Part shown: in pieces, positions 51,530 through 61,341 of the stretch
Layout: every line of letters starts with the position of its first letter
Numbering within the stretch: position 1 is the first letter of the stretch
Origin: Polaribacter dokdonensis
GTDB taxonomy: Bacteria > Bacteroidota > Bacteroidia > Flavobacteriales > Flavobacteriaceae
Reading direction: 5' to 3'
DNA length: 64,000 bases
NCBI RefSeq assembly: GCF_024362345.1
Contig: NZ_CP101505.1
Span: 144,001-208,000, forward strand
Made by a program: the position numbers and the translations under genes
The notes under the pieces: model-generated
Seen by the model: only the letters and a program-made list of their open reading frames with translations
Database searches by the model: none
What the model was told of the DNA's origin: nothing

Positions 51530-54500
51530 ATGTTAAAATACTTACTTAGTGCATTTTTAATTTTTATTAGTTTTTCAATAAACTCACAAACTACACAAGT
51601 TGGTAATGGGAGTTATACTAATACATATCCAGGAGCAGATGAAGCAGGTAGAAATGGTTTTCCTTCAGGTTCACCTCAATTAACTGGTATTGCATTGGGC
51701 AAACCAGTACCTACTAATGACTGGTGGTCTAAGTTGGTTAAAGAAAATCATGCAGACAATTTATTCAATTACCCAATGACAATGAAAACCACAAATACAG
51801 GTTTAGTTGTTACTTATATTCCTTGGGGAGTTATTGGAGATTCTTCTCCTATAGAGGTTGGCTTACAAGGTCTATCTACAGATAAAACAACAGTTTCAGA
51901 TTATTCAGACTGGACAGTAACTATGAATTGGAAAGATGCTGATAATGAAATGAATGTAACTTCTGGAATTGGAATGCCCTTTTTATATTATGAAAAAGAA
52001 TTAGATGACGTTGTAGAAATCAAGGTAAATTCTGGTTCAGCAACAGTTAATAACGAAATATTAATTATCGAAAACGCATCTGGAGATCAAGATTTTGTAT
52101 TCTATGCACCAATTGGTAGTGTTTGGAATCAATCAGGTACAACATATACATCAACTTTAAATGGAAAAACATATTGGTCTATGGCTATGTTACCACAAAA
52201 CACAAGTAATGTAAATGACGTTGTTCTAGATTTAAAAAAATACGCGTATGTTTTTCCTAATAATACAGTTACAAGTTGGGATTATGATGAAGCTACCTCT
52301 AAAGTAGTTACAACCTTTTCAGTAACTACAGATGTTAAAGAAGGATCAAATTCGAACATGTTATTAGGTTTATTACCACATCAATGGTACAACACAAGTT
52401 CAAATTCACCAGTACCTAGTTCTTATACTTACGCATCTGTAAGAGGTGAGTTAAAAATGCTAGAGGGTAATAGTTTTACTGTAGAAAATACATTCAAAGG
52501 GATTCTTCCAACAATACCTTACTTAGCTAATTATAGTTCAAGTTTTAGTCCAGCAGATTTAGATGCAAAAATTTCTCAAATAGAGAACGATGGCTTAGCA
52601 ACTTGGACAGATTCTTACAACGAAGGTCAAGTTATGAATCGTTTAATTCAAACAGCAAGAATTGCAGATCAAACAGGAAATATAGTTGCAAGAGATAAAA
52701 TGATAGCAACTGTTAAAGAACGTTTAGAAGATTGGCTAACTTATGAATCTGGAGAAAAAGCATTCTTGTTTTATTATAATGATACATGGTCTGCTTTGTT
52801 AGGTTATCCTTCAGGTCATGGACAAGACACCAACATAAACGATCATCATTTTCATTGGGGATACTTTATTCATGCTGCAGCTTTTATGGAGCAATTTGAG
52901 CCTGGTTGGGCTTCAAAATGGGGAGCAATGATAAATACCTTAATAAAGGATGCTGCTTCATCAGATAGAAATGACACTTCATTTCCTTTTTTAAGAAATT
53001 TTAGTCCATATGCAGGCCATAGTTGGGCTAATGGTTTTGCTAGTTTTCCACAAGGAAATGATCAAGAATCTACCTCAGAAAGTATGCAATTTGCTTCATC
53101 TTTAATCCATTGGGGAACTATTACTGAAAATGATGCCATTAGAGATTTAGGAATTTATATTTATACCACAGAGCAAACTGCTGTAGAAGAATATTGGTTT
53201 GATGTTCATGATCGTAATTTTGCAAGCAATCAGCAGTATAGTTTAGTTTCTAGAATTTGGGGTAATTCTTACGATAATGGAACATTTTGGACCTCAGATA
53301 TTGCTGCATCATATGGTATAGAAATGTACCCAATTCATGGAGGTTCATTTTATTTGGGGCATCATCAAGACTATGCTAAAAATCTTTGGTCAGAAATAAG
53401 TCAAAATACGGGTGTTTTAAACCAAGAGGATAATGATAACCTATGGCATGATACGTATTGGAAATTTTTATCAATGACCAATCCTCAAGAGGCTGTAAAT
53501 TTATATGATGCTTATCCTGATAGGAATTTAAAGTTTGGTATTTCTGATGCACAAACATACCATTGGCTTCACTCAGTTAATGCATTGGGTATTATAGATG
53601 CAACAATTACAGCAGATTACCCAATAGCAGCTGCGTTTTCTAAAGATGGAGAGATTACCTATGTTGCTCATAATTATGCAAATACACCAACTTTAGTTAC
53701 TTTTTCTGATGGATATCAGTTAACTGTTCCTGCTAACGAAATGAAAACAAGTAAAGATGTAAATGTGTCAGGAGTTTTAACTTCTAATTTTGTGCAGGCT
53801 TTTCCTAATGGAAGTGTAGATTTATCTGTAAATACAACAGGGTCTAATGTTACAAAAGTTGAGTTTTATGATGGATCTACTAAAATTGGAGAAGTTTCAA
53901 CAGCTCCATATGAATTAAAGGCAGAAGACCTTACTCTTGGAGTACATGGTTTTTACGCTAAAGTTTATGAAAATACAGCATTTAATGTAACTAATATTGT
54001 ACAAGTTCAAGTGGGTGAACAAGTTTCTTATTTAGGAAATCCACATACTATTCCAGGTGAAATAGAGGTAGGTCATTATGATATTTTTGAAGGCGGAATT
54101 GGACAAAATATTAGTTATGTAGATACTTCAGTAGGTAATAATGGAACTTTTAGACCTGAAGAAAATATAGATGCAGTTATCGTGAATGGAGAAGGAGCAA
54201 CTGTAGGTTGGAATGCTGCAGGAGAATGGTTAGAATTTACAGTAGATGTACAAAATTCTGGTAATTATAATTTAGATTTTAGATATGCATCTGGTAATGA
54301 AAGTGGAGGAGGACCTTTTTATTTTGAAGTAGAAGGTAAAAAAATTAGTTCAGATATAACTGTAAATTATACTTCTGACTGGGACAGTTGGCAAACAGCC
54401 TCTGTTTCTAATATTGAATTAACATCTGGTGTACAGGTTTTACGCTTACATATTGTTAGTGGTGAATTTAATATCGGTAAACTATCTTTTTCATATGACA

Positions 54501-56272
54501 GTGCTTTATCTTATGTACCACCAATAGCGGATGCAGGTGAGACTATTTCAATAATAGCACCAATTTCTACAACTAATCTAGATGGTTCTGCAAGTAATGA
54601 TCCTGAAGGAGAGGCTATTACTTATGGTTGGCAACAAATTTATGGACCTACAACTGCTGTTATTAGTGATAATAATATTGTGAACCCAAGCATTTCTAAT
54701 TTAGAAAATGGTGTATATAAATTTAAACTAACAGTAAGTGATGGAACTTATGAAGATACAGATGAGGTTTTAGTAGTTGTAACATCTAATGGAAATGTGA
54801 ATCCGACCATCAGTATAAATAGTCCAACTAACAATGCCACATTTAAGGAAGGAGAGGAGATAAATATTACAACAACTACCAATGATTTAGATGGTACTAT
54901 AGAGCTTGTAGAGTTTTTTAATGGTACAACTAAATTAGAAGAAACTGTAACTGCCCCATTTTCTTATAATTGGACAGCTGCAGCTATAGGATCACACCAA
55001 ATTACTGCAGTTGCCACAGATGATTTTGGAGGTAAAACAACTTCTCAAGCAATTACTATTTCTGTTACTGAAGAACAAAAATGTGAAGAGGTTTCAGCAG
55101 AAGCAAGTCAAGGTAGTTTTTCTCAAGGATATAAAGTTTCTTTTGAAACTATTGGAAATGCAGTTACAATTCAATTTGAATTATTAGATACAGATAAGGC
55201 AGGTGTAGTTGCATATTTATGGAAGAAATCTCCTTTTGGAGAAACTCAAATGAGCCAAGAGTCTGGATTGCTTTTTACAAGTACAGTAGGTGGTCTTACA
55301 ACAGGTGAGACAATAAGTTATGCATGTAAATTTGCTTATGCAGGAGGCCTTTCTGCTACTAAATATTTTGATTATGTTGTAGGTACTAATTGTTCAGCAG
55401 ATAGTTCAGACACAACTATTCCTGAGAACTTTACAGCTTCAATTGGCGAGATTACTGCTTCTAGTGTAGAACTTCTTTTAAATGCAACAGACGATTCAGG
55501 AAGGGTAGTTTATGATTTGTCTTATAATAATACTACACAAAGTGTAGGTGAAGATTCAGGTGTAGAAAAATCAATTATTATAAATGGATTAAGTGCTGAA
55601 ACTTCTTATTCTTTTTCAATAGCTGCAAAAGATTTATCAGGAAATGAAGCAGCCAATAATTCCATAGTTTTAGAAGCAACCACTTCAGAAAATACAAACT
55701 CAGATTGTTCAGGTACATCAAGTAGTGCAGCACAAGGTTCGTTTTCTATTGGTTACTCTTATGAATTTATAACAAATGGAACAGATGTTACTATTAATTT
55801 TGAGCTATTAGATACAGATAAAAGTGGTGTAGTTGCTTATTTATGGAAACAAACTCCTTTTTCTGAAGTACAAATGAATAGTACAGGACAACAACGTTTT
55901 TCTAAAACATTATCTGGCTTATCTGAGGGAGAAACTATAAGTTATGCTTGTAAGTTTGCTTTTGCAGGAGGCTTAGCAGTTACAGAATATTTATCTTATA
56001 CTGTTGGAGATAATTGTACCTTAGATACAGATGATTTTTATTTCTCACAAGGATTACGCATATTTCCAAATCCTGTTAAAAACACTGTTAGTGTAACTTC
56101 AGAAAAATATCCAATAAGTAAAATAGAAATTTATTCGTTGATTGGTAAGAAGATAAAGGTTTTTACAAGTGATTTTAATTTACTGCAAGTAGATGAGCTT
56201 ACTAGTGGTTTGTATTTGATAAAAGTTTATAATGAAAATCGATCTTACACTACTAAATTTATAAAAGAATAA
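51530..56272 (+). CDS. Secreted multidomain GH81 endo-beta-1,3-glucanase (laminarinase), T9SS cargo
   Basis: Domains in order: a signal peptide (about 1-19); a GH81 catalytic domain (about 20-745) with Asp438 in NDHHFHWGY and the Glu pair 513/517 in NDQESTSESMQF; an Ig-like domain (about 747-830); a CBM6-like beta-sandwich (about 833-990); a PKD-like domain from about 997; and a second Ig-like domain from about 1091. Two copies of an approximately 104-residue module (about 1185-1288 and 1392-1496, each with LLDTDK-GVVAYLWK and GETISYACKFA-AGGL) flank an FN3-like domain (about 1293-1388). A T9SS type A sorting tail (about 1505-1580, IFPNPVKN) closes the protein. It hydrolyses beta-1,3-glucan such as laminarin at the cell surface. 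No SusC/SusD pair or other CAZyme is nearby. Confidence 0.9.
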   Translation: MLKYLLSAFLIFISFSINSQTTQVGNGSYTNTYPGADEAGRNGFPSGSPQLTGIALGKPVPTNDWWSKLVKENHADNLFNYPMTMKTTNTGLVVTYIPWGVIGDSSPIEVGLQGLSTDKTTVSDYSDWTVTMNWKDADNEMNVTSGIGMPFLYYEKELDDVVEIKVNSGSATVNNEILIIENASGDQDFVFYAPIGSVWNQSGTTYTSTLNGKTYWSMAMLPQNTSNVNDVVLDLKKYAYVFPNNTVTSWDYDEATSKVVTTFSVTTDVKEGSNSNMLLGLLPHQWYNTSSNSPVPSSYTYASVRGELKMLEGNSFTVENTFKGILPTIPYLANYSSSFSPADLDAKISQIENDGLATWTDSYNEGQVMNRLIQTARIADQTGNIVARDKMIATVKERLEDWLTYESGEKAFLFYYNDTWSALLGYPSGHGQDTNINDHHFHWGYFIHAAAFMEQFEPGWASKWGAMINTLIKDAASSDRNDTSFPFLRNFSPYAGHSWANGFASFPQGNDQESTSESMQFASSLIHWGTITENDAIRDLGIYIYTTEQTAVEEYWFDVHDRNFASNQQYSLVSRIWGNSYDNGTFWTSDIAASYGIEMYPIHGGSFYLGHHQDYAKNLWSEISQNTGVLNQEDNDNLWHDTYWKFLSMTNPQEAVNLYDAYPDRNLKFGISDAQTYHWLHSVNALGIIDATITADYPIAAAFSKDGEITYVAHNYANTPTLVTFSDGYQLTVPANEMKTSKDVNVSGVLTSNFVQAFPNGSVDLSVNTTGSNVTKVEFYDGSTKIGEVSTAPYELKAEDLTLGVHGFYAKVYENTAFNVTNIVQVQVGEQVSYLGNPHTIPGEIEVGHYDIFEGGIGQNISYVDTSVGNNGTFRPEENIDAVIVNGEGATVGWNAAGEWLEFTVDVQNSGNYNLDFRYASGNESGGGPFYFEVEGKKISSDITVNYTSDWDSWQTASVSNIELTSGVQVLRLHIVSGEFNIGKLSFSYDSALSYVPPIADAGETISIIAPISTTNLDGSASNDPEGEAITYGWQQIYGPTTAVISDNNIVNPSISNLENGVYKFKLTVSDGTYEDTDEVLVVVTSNGNVNPTISINSPTNNATFKEGEEINITTTTNDLDGTIELVEFFNGTTKLEETVTAPFSYNWTAAAIGSHQITAVATDDFGGKTTSQAITISVTEEQKCEEVSAEASQGSFSQGYKVSFETIGNAVTIQFELLDTDKAGVVAYLWKKSPFGETQMSQESGLLFTSTVGGLTTGETISYACKFAYAGGLSATKYFDYVVGTNCSADSSDTTIPENFTASIGEITASSVELLLNATDDSGRVVYDLSYNNTTQSVGEDSGVEKSIIINGLSAETSYSFSIAAKDLSGNEAANNSIVLEATTSENTNSDCSGTSSSAAQGSFSIGYSYEFITNGTDVTINFELLDTDKSGVVAYLWKQTPFSEVQMNSTGQQRFSKTLSGLSEGETISYACKFAFAGGLAVTEYLSYTVGDNCTLDTDDFYFSQGLRIFPNPVKNTVSVTSEKYPISKIEIYSLIGKKIKVFTSDFNLLQVDELTSGLYLIKVYNENRSYTTKFIKE

Positions 56273-56294
56273 GTAAAAACGTTATTAACTAAAA

Positions 56295-56322
56295 AAACCG
56301 TTTAGAAAATTCTAAACGGTTT
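56295..56322. terminator. Terminator after the GH81 gene, family member 3
   Basis: AAACCGTTTAGAA, centre AA, TTCTAAACGGTTT form the stem (56295-56322), with A run on the left and T-rich sequence on the right, so it serves both the GH81 gene and convergent secA. Arms are the same as members 1 and 2. Confidence 0.9.
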
Positions 56323-56344
56323 ATTATTTTATTTCAGGCAGATT

Positions 56345-59300
56345 TTAGTTTACCAAAACCCATTCTCCTTTTTCAATTAAAGGAATTGCTTGTTTAAACT
56401 TTACAACCTTTTCTTCACCACTCATTACATTTTTAATTGTAACACGTTCGTTTCTACCAATTTTTGGCTGCTCTCTAACCACAGTTTCAACTGGCTCTCC
56501 AGATTGCTGACGAGAATTTTGAATGGCTTGTTCTGTTGTGTTTTGCACATCAGCTTTGCTTGTGCTTAAACTTTCTCTTTTTTGCTGACGAGCTTCAGAA
56601 ATTTGATTTCTATCTTGTGCAGGTAATTCACCCTTAAATAAGAAAGATAAAACCTCTCTATTAATTTCGTCTACAGTTCTTTTAAATAATTCAAAAGCTT
56701 CAAACTTATAAATTAATAAAGGATCTTTCTGTTCATAAGATGCATTTTGTACAGACTGTTTTAAATCATCCATTTTACGTAAATGATCTTTCCAGTTTTC
56801 ATCAATAATGGCAAGTGTAATATTTTTTTCGAAGTCTGTAACTAAACTTTTACCTTCAGTTTCATAAGCTTCTTTTAAATTGGTTACAACTTGTAAAGAT
56901 TTAATTCCGTCTGTAAAAGGTACTACAATACGTTCATATCTATCACCTTCATTTTCAAAAACATCTTTAATTACAGGATATGCTAAAACAGCATTTCTTT
57001 CAATCTTATCTTTGTAATGTTTGGTTACAATATCATACAATTGATCTGTAATTTCCTTTTCTGATAACTTATTAAATTCTTCTTCAGAAATAGGAGAGGT
57101 CATAGAAGAAAAACGAATTAATTCAAATTCGAAATTCTGGAAATCTTTAACTCCTTTATTCTTTAAAACGATTGCTTCACAAGTATCATAAATCATATTT
57201 GCAATATCTACTTGCAAACGTTTACCATCTAAAGCATTTCTTCTTCTTTTATAAACAAACTCACGCTGAGCGTTCATAATATCATCATATTCTAATAAAC
57301 GCTTACGAATTCCAAAGTTGTTTTCTTCAACTTTTTTCTGAGCTCTTTCAATAGATTTAGAAATCATAGAATGTTGAATAACTTCACCTTCTTTAAGACC
57401 CATTCTATCCATCATTTTTGCAATTCTGTCAGAACCAAATAAACGCATTAAATTATCGTCTAAAGCCACATAGAATTGAGAAGAACCTACATCTCCTTGT
57501 CTTCCTGCACGTCCTCTAAGCTGTCTATCAACTCGTCTAGAATCATGTCTTTCTGTACCAATAATAGCTAAACCACCAGCTTCTTTAACTTCTTTAGATA
57601 GTTTAATATCTGTTCCACGACCAGCCATGTTTGTTGCAATGGTAACTACTCCTGGTTTACCAGCTTCTGCAACTACATCTGCTTCACGCTTGTGTAATTT
57701 TGCATTTAAAATATTATGTGGAATTTTACGCATTTGTAACATTCTACCTAATAATTCTGATATTTCTACAGAGGTTGTACCTACTAAAACTGGTCTTTTT
57801 TCAGCAACCAATTTTACGATATCATCTATTACTGCATTGTATTTTTCGCGAGCAGTTTTGTAAACCAAATCATCTTTATCATCTCTTGCAATTGGTTTAT
57901 TTGTAGGAATTTCTACAACATCTAATTTGTAAATCTCCCAAAATTCACCTGCTTCTGTAATTGCTGTACCTGTCATACCAGACAGTTTTCTATACATTCT
58001 AAAGTAATTTTGTAAAGTTACAGTAGCAAAAGTCTGTGTAGCATCTTCAATCTTCACGTTTTCTTTAGCTTCAATTGCTTGGTGCAGACCATCTGAATAA
58101 CGACGACCATCCATGATACGTCCTGTTTGCTCATCAACAATCATTACTTTGTTTTCCATAACTACATACTCAACATCTTTTTCAAAAACAGTGTATGCTT
58201 TTAAAAGTTGATTCATAGTATGAATACGTTCGCTCTTAATGCTAAAATCTTTATATAATTCTTCTTTTAAAACTGCTTTTTCTTCTGCAGTTTTTTCAGA
58301 AGCATCTATTTCACCAACATTTACTCCAATATCTGGTAATACAAAAAATGTATCGTTGTTTGTTTTTTCTGATAAATGAGCAATTCCTTTATCAGTTAAA
58401 TCAATTTGATTATTTTTTTCTTCTACAACAAAATATAAATCTTGATCTATCTCTGGCATCAATTTATTATTGTCTTGCATGTAGGTATTTTCTGTTTTCT
58501 GCAGAATTTGTTTTATACCTTCTTGAGATAAAAATTTGATTAATGCTTTGTTTTTTGGTAATCCTCTGTGAACTCTTAGTAATAATTTACCACCTTCTTT
58601 TTCATCACCTTCAGCTAATAACTTTTTAGCTTCTGCTAAAACTTTTACTAAATTTTGTTTTTGAAGAGATACTAAATCTGATACTAATGGTTTTAGTTCG
58701 TTAAACTCATGAACATCTCCTTTTGGTACTGGACCAGATATAATAAGTGGTGTTCTTGCATCATCAATTAATACAGAATCTACCTCATCAATAATGGCAT
58801 AATTTGGTGTTCTTTGTACTAAATCATCTTTAGAACTAGCCATATTATCTCTTAAATAATCGAAACCAAATTCGTTATTTGTTCCATAAGTAATGTCTGC
58901 ATTATATGCTTTTCTTCTAGCGTCTGAATTTGGTTGATGAAAATCGATACAATCTGTTGATAAACCATGAAATTCAAAAATAGGAGCCATCCAAGCTCTA
59001 TCACGTTTTGCTAGATAATCATTTACAGTTACTACATGAACTCCATTACCAGTTAAAGCATTTAAGTAAACTGGTAGTGTAGAAACTAATGTTTTACCTT
59101 CACCAGTCATCATTTCTGCAATTTTACCTTGATGTAAAACAGACCCACCAATTAATTGAACGTCATAATGAATCATATCCCAAGTAACTGGCTTACCAGC
59201 AGCATCCCAAGAATTAGCCCAATAAGCTTTATCATCTTCTAATGAGACATTTTCTTTCTGTGCTGATAATTCTCTATCAAAAGGAGTTGCAGTTACCTCT

Positions 59301-59683
59301 AACTCTTCGTTTTCAACAAATCGTTTAGCAGTTTCTTTTATAACTGCAAAAGCTTCAGGCATAATATCTGCCAAAACTTTTTCTGAAATAGTGTATGCTT
59401 CGTCTTTTAAAGCGTCTATTTCTGTGTAAATATCTTCTTGTCTGTCTATATCAGCAGCTTTAGCTTCTGCTTCTAATACAGTTATTTTTTCATCTAAGGT
59501 TTTTGTAGCTTCTTTAATTTGATCTTTGAATGATAACGTTTTTGCTCTTAATTCATCGTGTGAAAGTTTAGCAATTTCGGCTTCAAATTTTTTAACATTG
59601 TCTACAACTGGTTGTAATAATTTTAAATCTTTCTCTTGTTTATCACCAACAAAGAGCTTTATTACTGAATCTAATATACCCAT
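56345..59683 (-). CDS. secA: Preprotein translocase ATPase SecA
   Basis: The 1112-residue motor has Walker A MMTGEGKTLVSTLP (about residue 190), YGTNNEFGFDYLRDNM, the DEAD-type IDEVDSVLIDDARTPLIISGP, the helicase region TNMAGRGTDIKL, and GSERHDSRR-like IGTERHDSRRVDRQLRGRAGRQGD. A long charged insert precedes the second nucleotide-binding fold. The C-terminus lacks the CxC zinc (SEC-C) motif and ends KFKQAIPLIEKGEWVLVN. That is seen in Bacteroidota SecA. The ATG at 59683 is preferred over a TTG at 59689. It drives protein export through SecYEG. Confidence 0.96.
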   Translation of the reverse strand: MGILDSVIKLFVGDKQEKDLKLLQPVVDNVKKFEAEIAKLSHDELRAKTLSFKDQIKEATKTLDEKITVLEAEAKAADIDRQEDIYTEIDALKDEAYTISEKVLADIMPEAFAVIKETAKRFVENEELEVTATPFDRELSAQKENVSLEDDKAYWANSWDAAGKPVTWDMIHYDVQLIGGSVLHQGKIAEMMTGEGKTLVSTLPVYLNALTGNGVHVVTVNDYLAKRDRAWMAPIFEFHGLSTDCIDFHQPNSDARRKAYNADITYGTNNEFGFDYLRDNMASSKDDLVQRTPNYAIIDEVDSVLIDDARTPLIISGPVPKGDVHEFNELKPLVSDLVSLQKQNLVKVLAEAKKLLAEGDEKEGGKLLLRVHRGLPKNKALIKFLSQEGIKQILQKTENTYMQDNNKLMPEIDQDLYFVVEEKNNQIDLTDKGIAHLSEKTNNDTFFVLPDIGVNVGEIDASEKTAEEKAVLKEELYKDFSIKSERIHTMNQLLKAYTVFEKDVEYVVMENKVMIVDEQTGRIMDGRRYSDGLHQAIEAKENVKIEDATQTFATVTLQNYFRMYRKLSGMTGTAITEAGEFWEIYKLDVVEIPTNKPIARDDKDDLVYKTAREKYNAVIDDIVKLVAEKRPVLVGTTSVEISELLGRMLQMRKIPHNILNAKLHKREADVVAEAGKPGVVTIATNMAGRGTDIKLSKEVKEAGGLAIIGTERHDSRRVDRQLRGRAGRQGDVGSSQFYVALDDNLMRLFGSDRIAKMMDRMGLKEGEVIQHSMISKSIERAQKKVEENNFGIRKRLLEYDDIMNAQREFVYKRRRNALDGKRLQVDIANMIYDTCEAIVLKNKGVKDFQNFEFELIRFSSMTSPISEEEFNKLSEKEITDQLYDIVTKHYKDKIERNAVLAYPVIKDVFENEGDRYERIVVPFTDGIKSLQVVTNLKEAYETEGKSLVTDFEKNITLAIIDENWKDHLRKMDDLKQSVQNASYEQKDPLLIYKFEAFELFKRTVDEINREVLSFLFKGELPAQDRNQISEARQQKRESLSTSKADVQNTTEQAIQNSRQQSGEPVETVVREQPKIGRNERVTIKNVMSGEEKVVKFKQAIPLIEKGEWVLVN

Positions 59684-59699
59684 TATCAAATTTTTTTAT

Positions 59700-59715
59700 C
59701 AGTTAAAATTAACTG
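59700..59715. promoter_or_regulatory. Small inverted repeat in the secA leader
   Basis: CAGTTAA and TTAACTG flank two A residues, 17 bp upstream of the secA ATG. It could be an operator or RNA hairpin; no stronger sign of a secM-like leader peptide was seen. Confidence 0.3.
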
Positions 59716-59781
59716 TATTATATGTTTTACATCAATAAAATTCTATTTGATTTTTTTCAGCACAAGTGCAGAAAAGAAAAC

Positions 59782-59806
59782 AAAAAAAAAGCCTCTTTAG
59801 AGACTT
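59782..59806 (-). terminator. Terminator after the DUF2795 gene
   Basis: On the minus strand AAGTCTCT and AGAGGCTT (one G-U pair) form an 8-bp stem with a 2-nt loop, followed by nine T residues. Confidence 0.75.
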
Positions 59807-59824
59807 TTTATATTTTTATTGAGT

Positions 59825-60046
59825 TTAGTATTCGTCCTCATTCCAAAGATAATCATCTTCGGTTGGATAATCTGGCCAAATTTCTATAATCGAATCATAA
59901 GCATCACCTTCATCTTCAATATCCTGTAAGTTTTCTACAACTTCTAAAGGAGCTCCAGTTCTAATAGCGTAATCTATTAATTCGTCTTTGGTTGCTGGCC
60001 AAGGTGCATCTGCTAAATAAGATGCTAATTCTAATGTCCAATACAT
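59825..60046 (-). CDS. DUF2795 small protein (73 aa)
   Basis: The 73-residue protein reads MYWTLELASYLADAPWPATK, then ELIDYAIRTGAPLEVVENLQDIEDEGDAYDSI and a very acidic end (EDDYLWNEDEY). This is the DUF2795 fold, a small helical protein of unknown function, abundant in Bacteroidota. It has its own promoter and terminator and so is a single-gene unit. Confidence 0.9.
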   Translation of the reverse strand: MYWTLELASYLADAPWPATKDELIDYAIRTGAPLEVVENLQDIEDEGDAYDSIIEIWPDYPTEDDYLWNEDEY

Positions 60047-60068
60047 TTCTTATTGTTTAATTTTGGTG

Positions 60069-60098
60069 CAAAAATAATTTTTTTGCTGAATTATGCAA
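60069..60098 (-). promoter_or_regulatory. Promoter of the DUF2795 gene
   Basis: On the minus strand TTG (60098-60096), 19 bp, TATTTTTG (60076-60069) gives a full consensus match, about 22 bp before the ATG. Confidence 0.7.
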
Positions 60099-60136
60099 GT
60101 CTTTTTTAAGAAATATAACATCAATAAAAAAAGAAC

Positions 60137-60712
60137 TTAATTATTTTTGGTAGGAATCCATTTAATTTCATCTACCTGTAACTGTTTAGACAACATTCGT
60201 GCCAACACAAAAAGGTAGTCAGAAAGTCGGTTTAAGTACTTTAAAATATCAGAATTTATAGTTTCTTCATCATTTAATTCTACGCACAAACGTTCTGCTC
60301 TTCTACAAACACATCTTGCTACGTGACAGAATGACACTGCTTGATGACCTCCAGGTAAAATAAAATGCGTCATTTGAGGAAGTTCTGAATCCATAGCATC
60401 AATTTCATTTTCTAAAAATTGAATAGAGTTGCTATCTACTTTTGGAATATTTAATCGTTCTTTTCCAGATTTTAAAGTTTCTTTTTCTGGTGGAGTTGCT
60501 AACATTGCTCCTAATGTGAATAATTCGTTCTGAATTTTCAACAAAGAGTCTTTAGTAGCATCTTCTATATTTTGATCTTTAATTAGGCCTATGTATGCAT
60601 TTAATTCATCTACAGTTCCATAACTATCAATTCTTAAATTGTATTTTTTTACTCTTGTACCACCAAAAAGGGCAGTAGTACCTTCATCACCAGTTTTTGT
60701 ATATATTTTCAT
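60137..60712 (-). CDS. Cob(I)alamin adenosyltransferase (PduO type)
   Basis: The 191-residue enzyme has the ATP-binding N-terminal KIYTKTGDEGTTALFGGTRVKK, DSYGTVDELNAYIG, LPGGHQAVSFCHVARCVCRRAER and LNRLSDYLFVLAR. It adenosylates corrinoids in cobalamin (B12) salvage. No other cobalamin gene is nearby. A TATTTTTG box lies 26 bp upstream, and no cobalamin riboswitch is visible in the short gap. Confidence 0.93.
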   Translation of the reverse strand: MKIYTKTGDEGTTALFGGTRVKKYNLRIDSYGTVDELNAYIGLIKDQNIEDATKDSLLKIQNELFTLGAMLATPPEKETLKSGKERLNIPKVDSNSIQFLENEIDAMDSELPQMTHFILPGGHQAVSFCHVARCVCRRAERLCVELNDEETINSDILKYLNRLSDYLFVLARMLSKQLQVDEIKWIPTKNN

Positions 60713-60769
60713 GAATTGGTTGTGTTATTTAAAAGTATCAAAAATACGAACTTTCTACTTTTAGATATG

Positions 60770-61261
60770 TTAAACTCTTATTATAAAATGCTCTTTTGCT
60801 TGTTCTGGTCTAAAGAAAATTATTCCATAAGTAAATGTGTCTATGGTAACTATATTCTCTGTTTTTTCAAGATAGTTTAACCAAGTAGTATAGCTTTCTT
60901 TATCCTTATAAATACTTTGTACTACAATAAAAAAATGGGTAGATAAGCTTACAAGTTGCAGTTGTTTTGAATCATTTAAAAACACTAACTCTTGCTCATA
61001 TAACTTATTCAACTGTAAATTAGAAAGATTATTTTGAAAAAATATTTCATCAACATTAAAATAGGCAATGATTTTTGAAAGCAGCTTTAGTTCTTTATTA
61101 CTTAATGTTTTTAATCTCGTATACTTTTTTATTAATGGAGATTTACTGCTTTTGGTATATAAACCTTTTGTAACAAAATTGTAAACGAATGGAGAGTGAA
61201 CTCCATGTTGATTGGTAGATTTTATTAAAAATTTTAAATAAGAGATGAATTTATATACCAT
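60770..61261 (-). CDS. Degenerate SAM-methyltransferase-like protein (SAM motif lost)
   Basis: The protein (163 residues from the ATG at 61261) keeps the N-terminal FLIKSTNQHGVHSPFVYNFVTKGLY and the C-terminal YGIIFFRPEQAKEHFIIRV that frame a Bacteroidota class I methyltransferase family of roughly 230-240 residues. In place of the SAM-binding ELGTSxGxGT-like segment it has IIAYFNVDEIFFQNNLSNLQL, with no glycine-rich loop. It is therefore shortened and cannot bind SAM in the usual way. An alternative ATG at 61285 adds eight residues. It may be a decaying gene or a repurposed scaffold. Confidence 0.6.
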   Translation of the reverse strand: MVYKFISYLKFLIKSTNQHGVHSPFVYNFVTKGLYTKSSKSPLIKKYTRLKTLSNKELKLLSKIIAYFNVDEIFFQNNLSNLQLNKLYEQELVFLNDSKQLQLVSLSTHFFIVVQSIYKDKESYTTWLNYLEKTENIVTIDTFTYGIIFFRPEQAKEHFIIRV

Positions 61262-61341
61262 TTTTCTTATTGGATTGTAAAACATTTAAAGTTTTACAAA
61301 AATGATTAAATTCGCTGTATTAAACTATAAAATAGCAATAA

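Noticed and set aside
49167..56322. Three CCGTTTAGAA repeats considered as a CRISPR array or transposon ends
   Set aside because: Copies are 2-5 kb apart with genes between, each is a self-contained hairpin with T run, and no Cas or transposase gene is present.
60713..60769. Cobalamin riboswitch upstream of the PduO-type gene
   Set aside because: The gap is only 57 bp and shows no B12-box or the required multi-stem layout.
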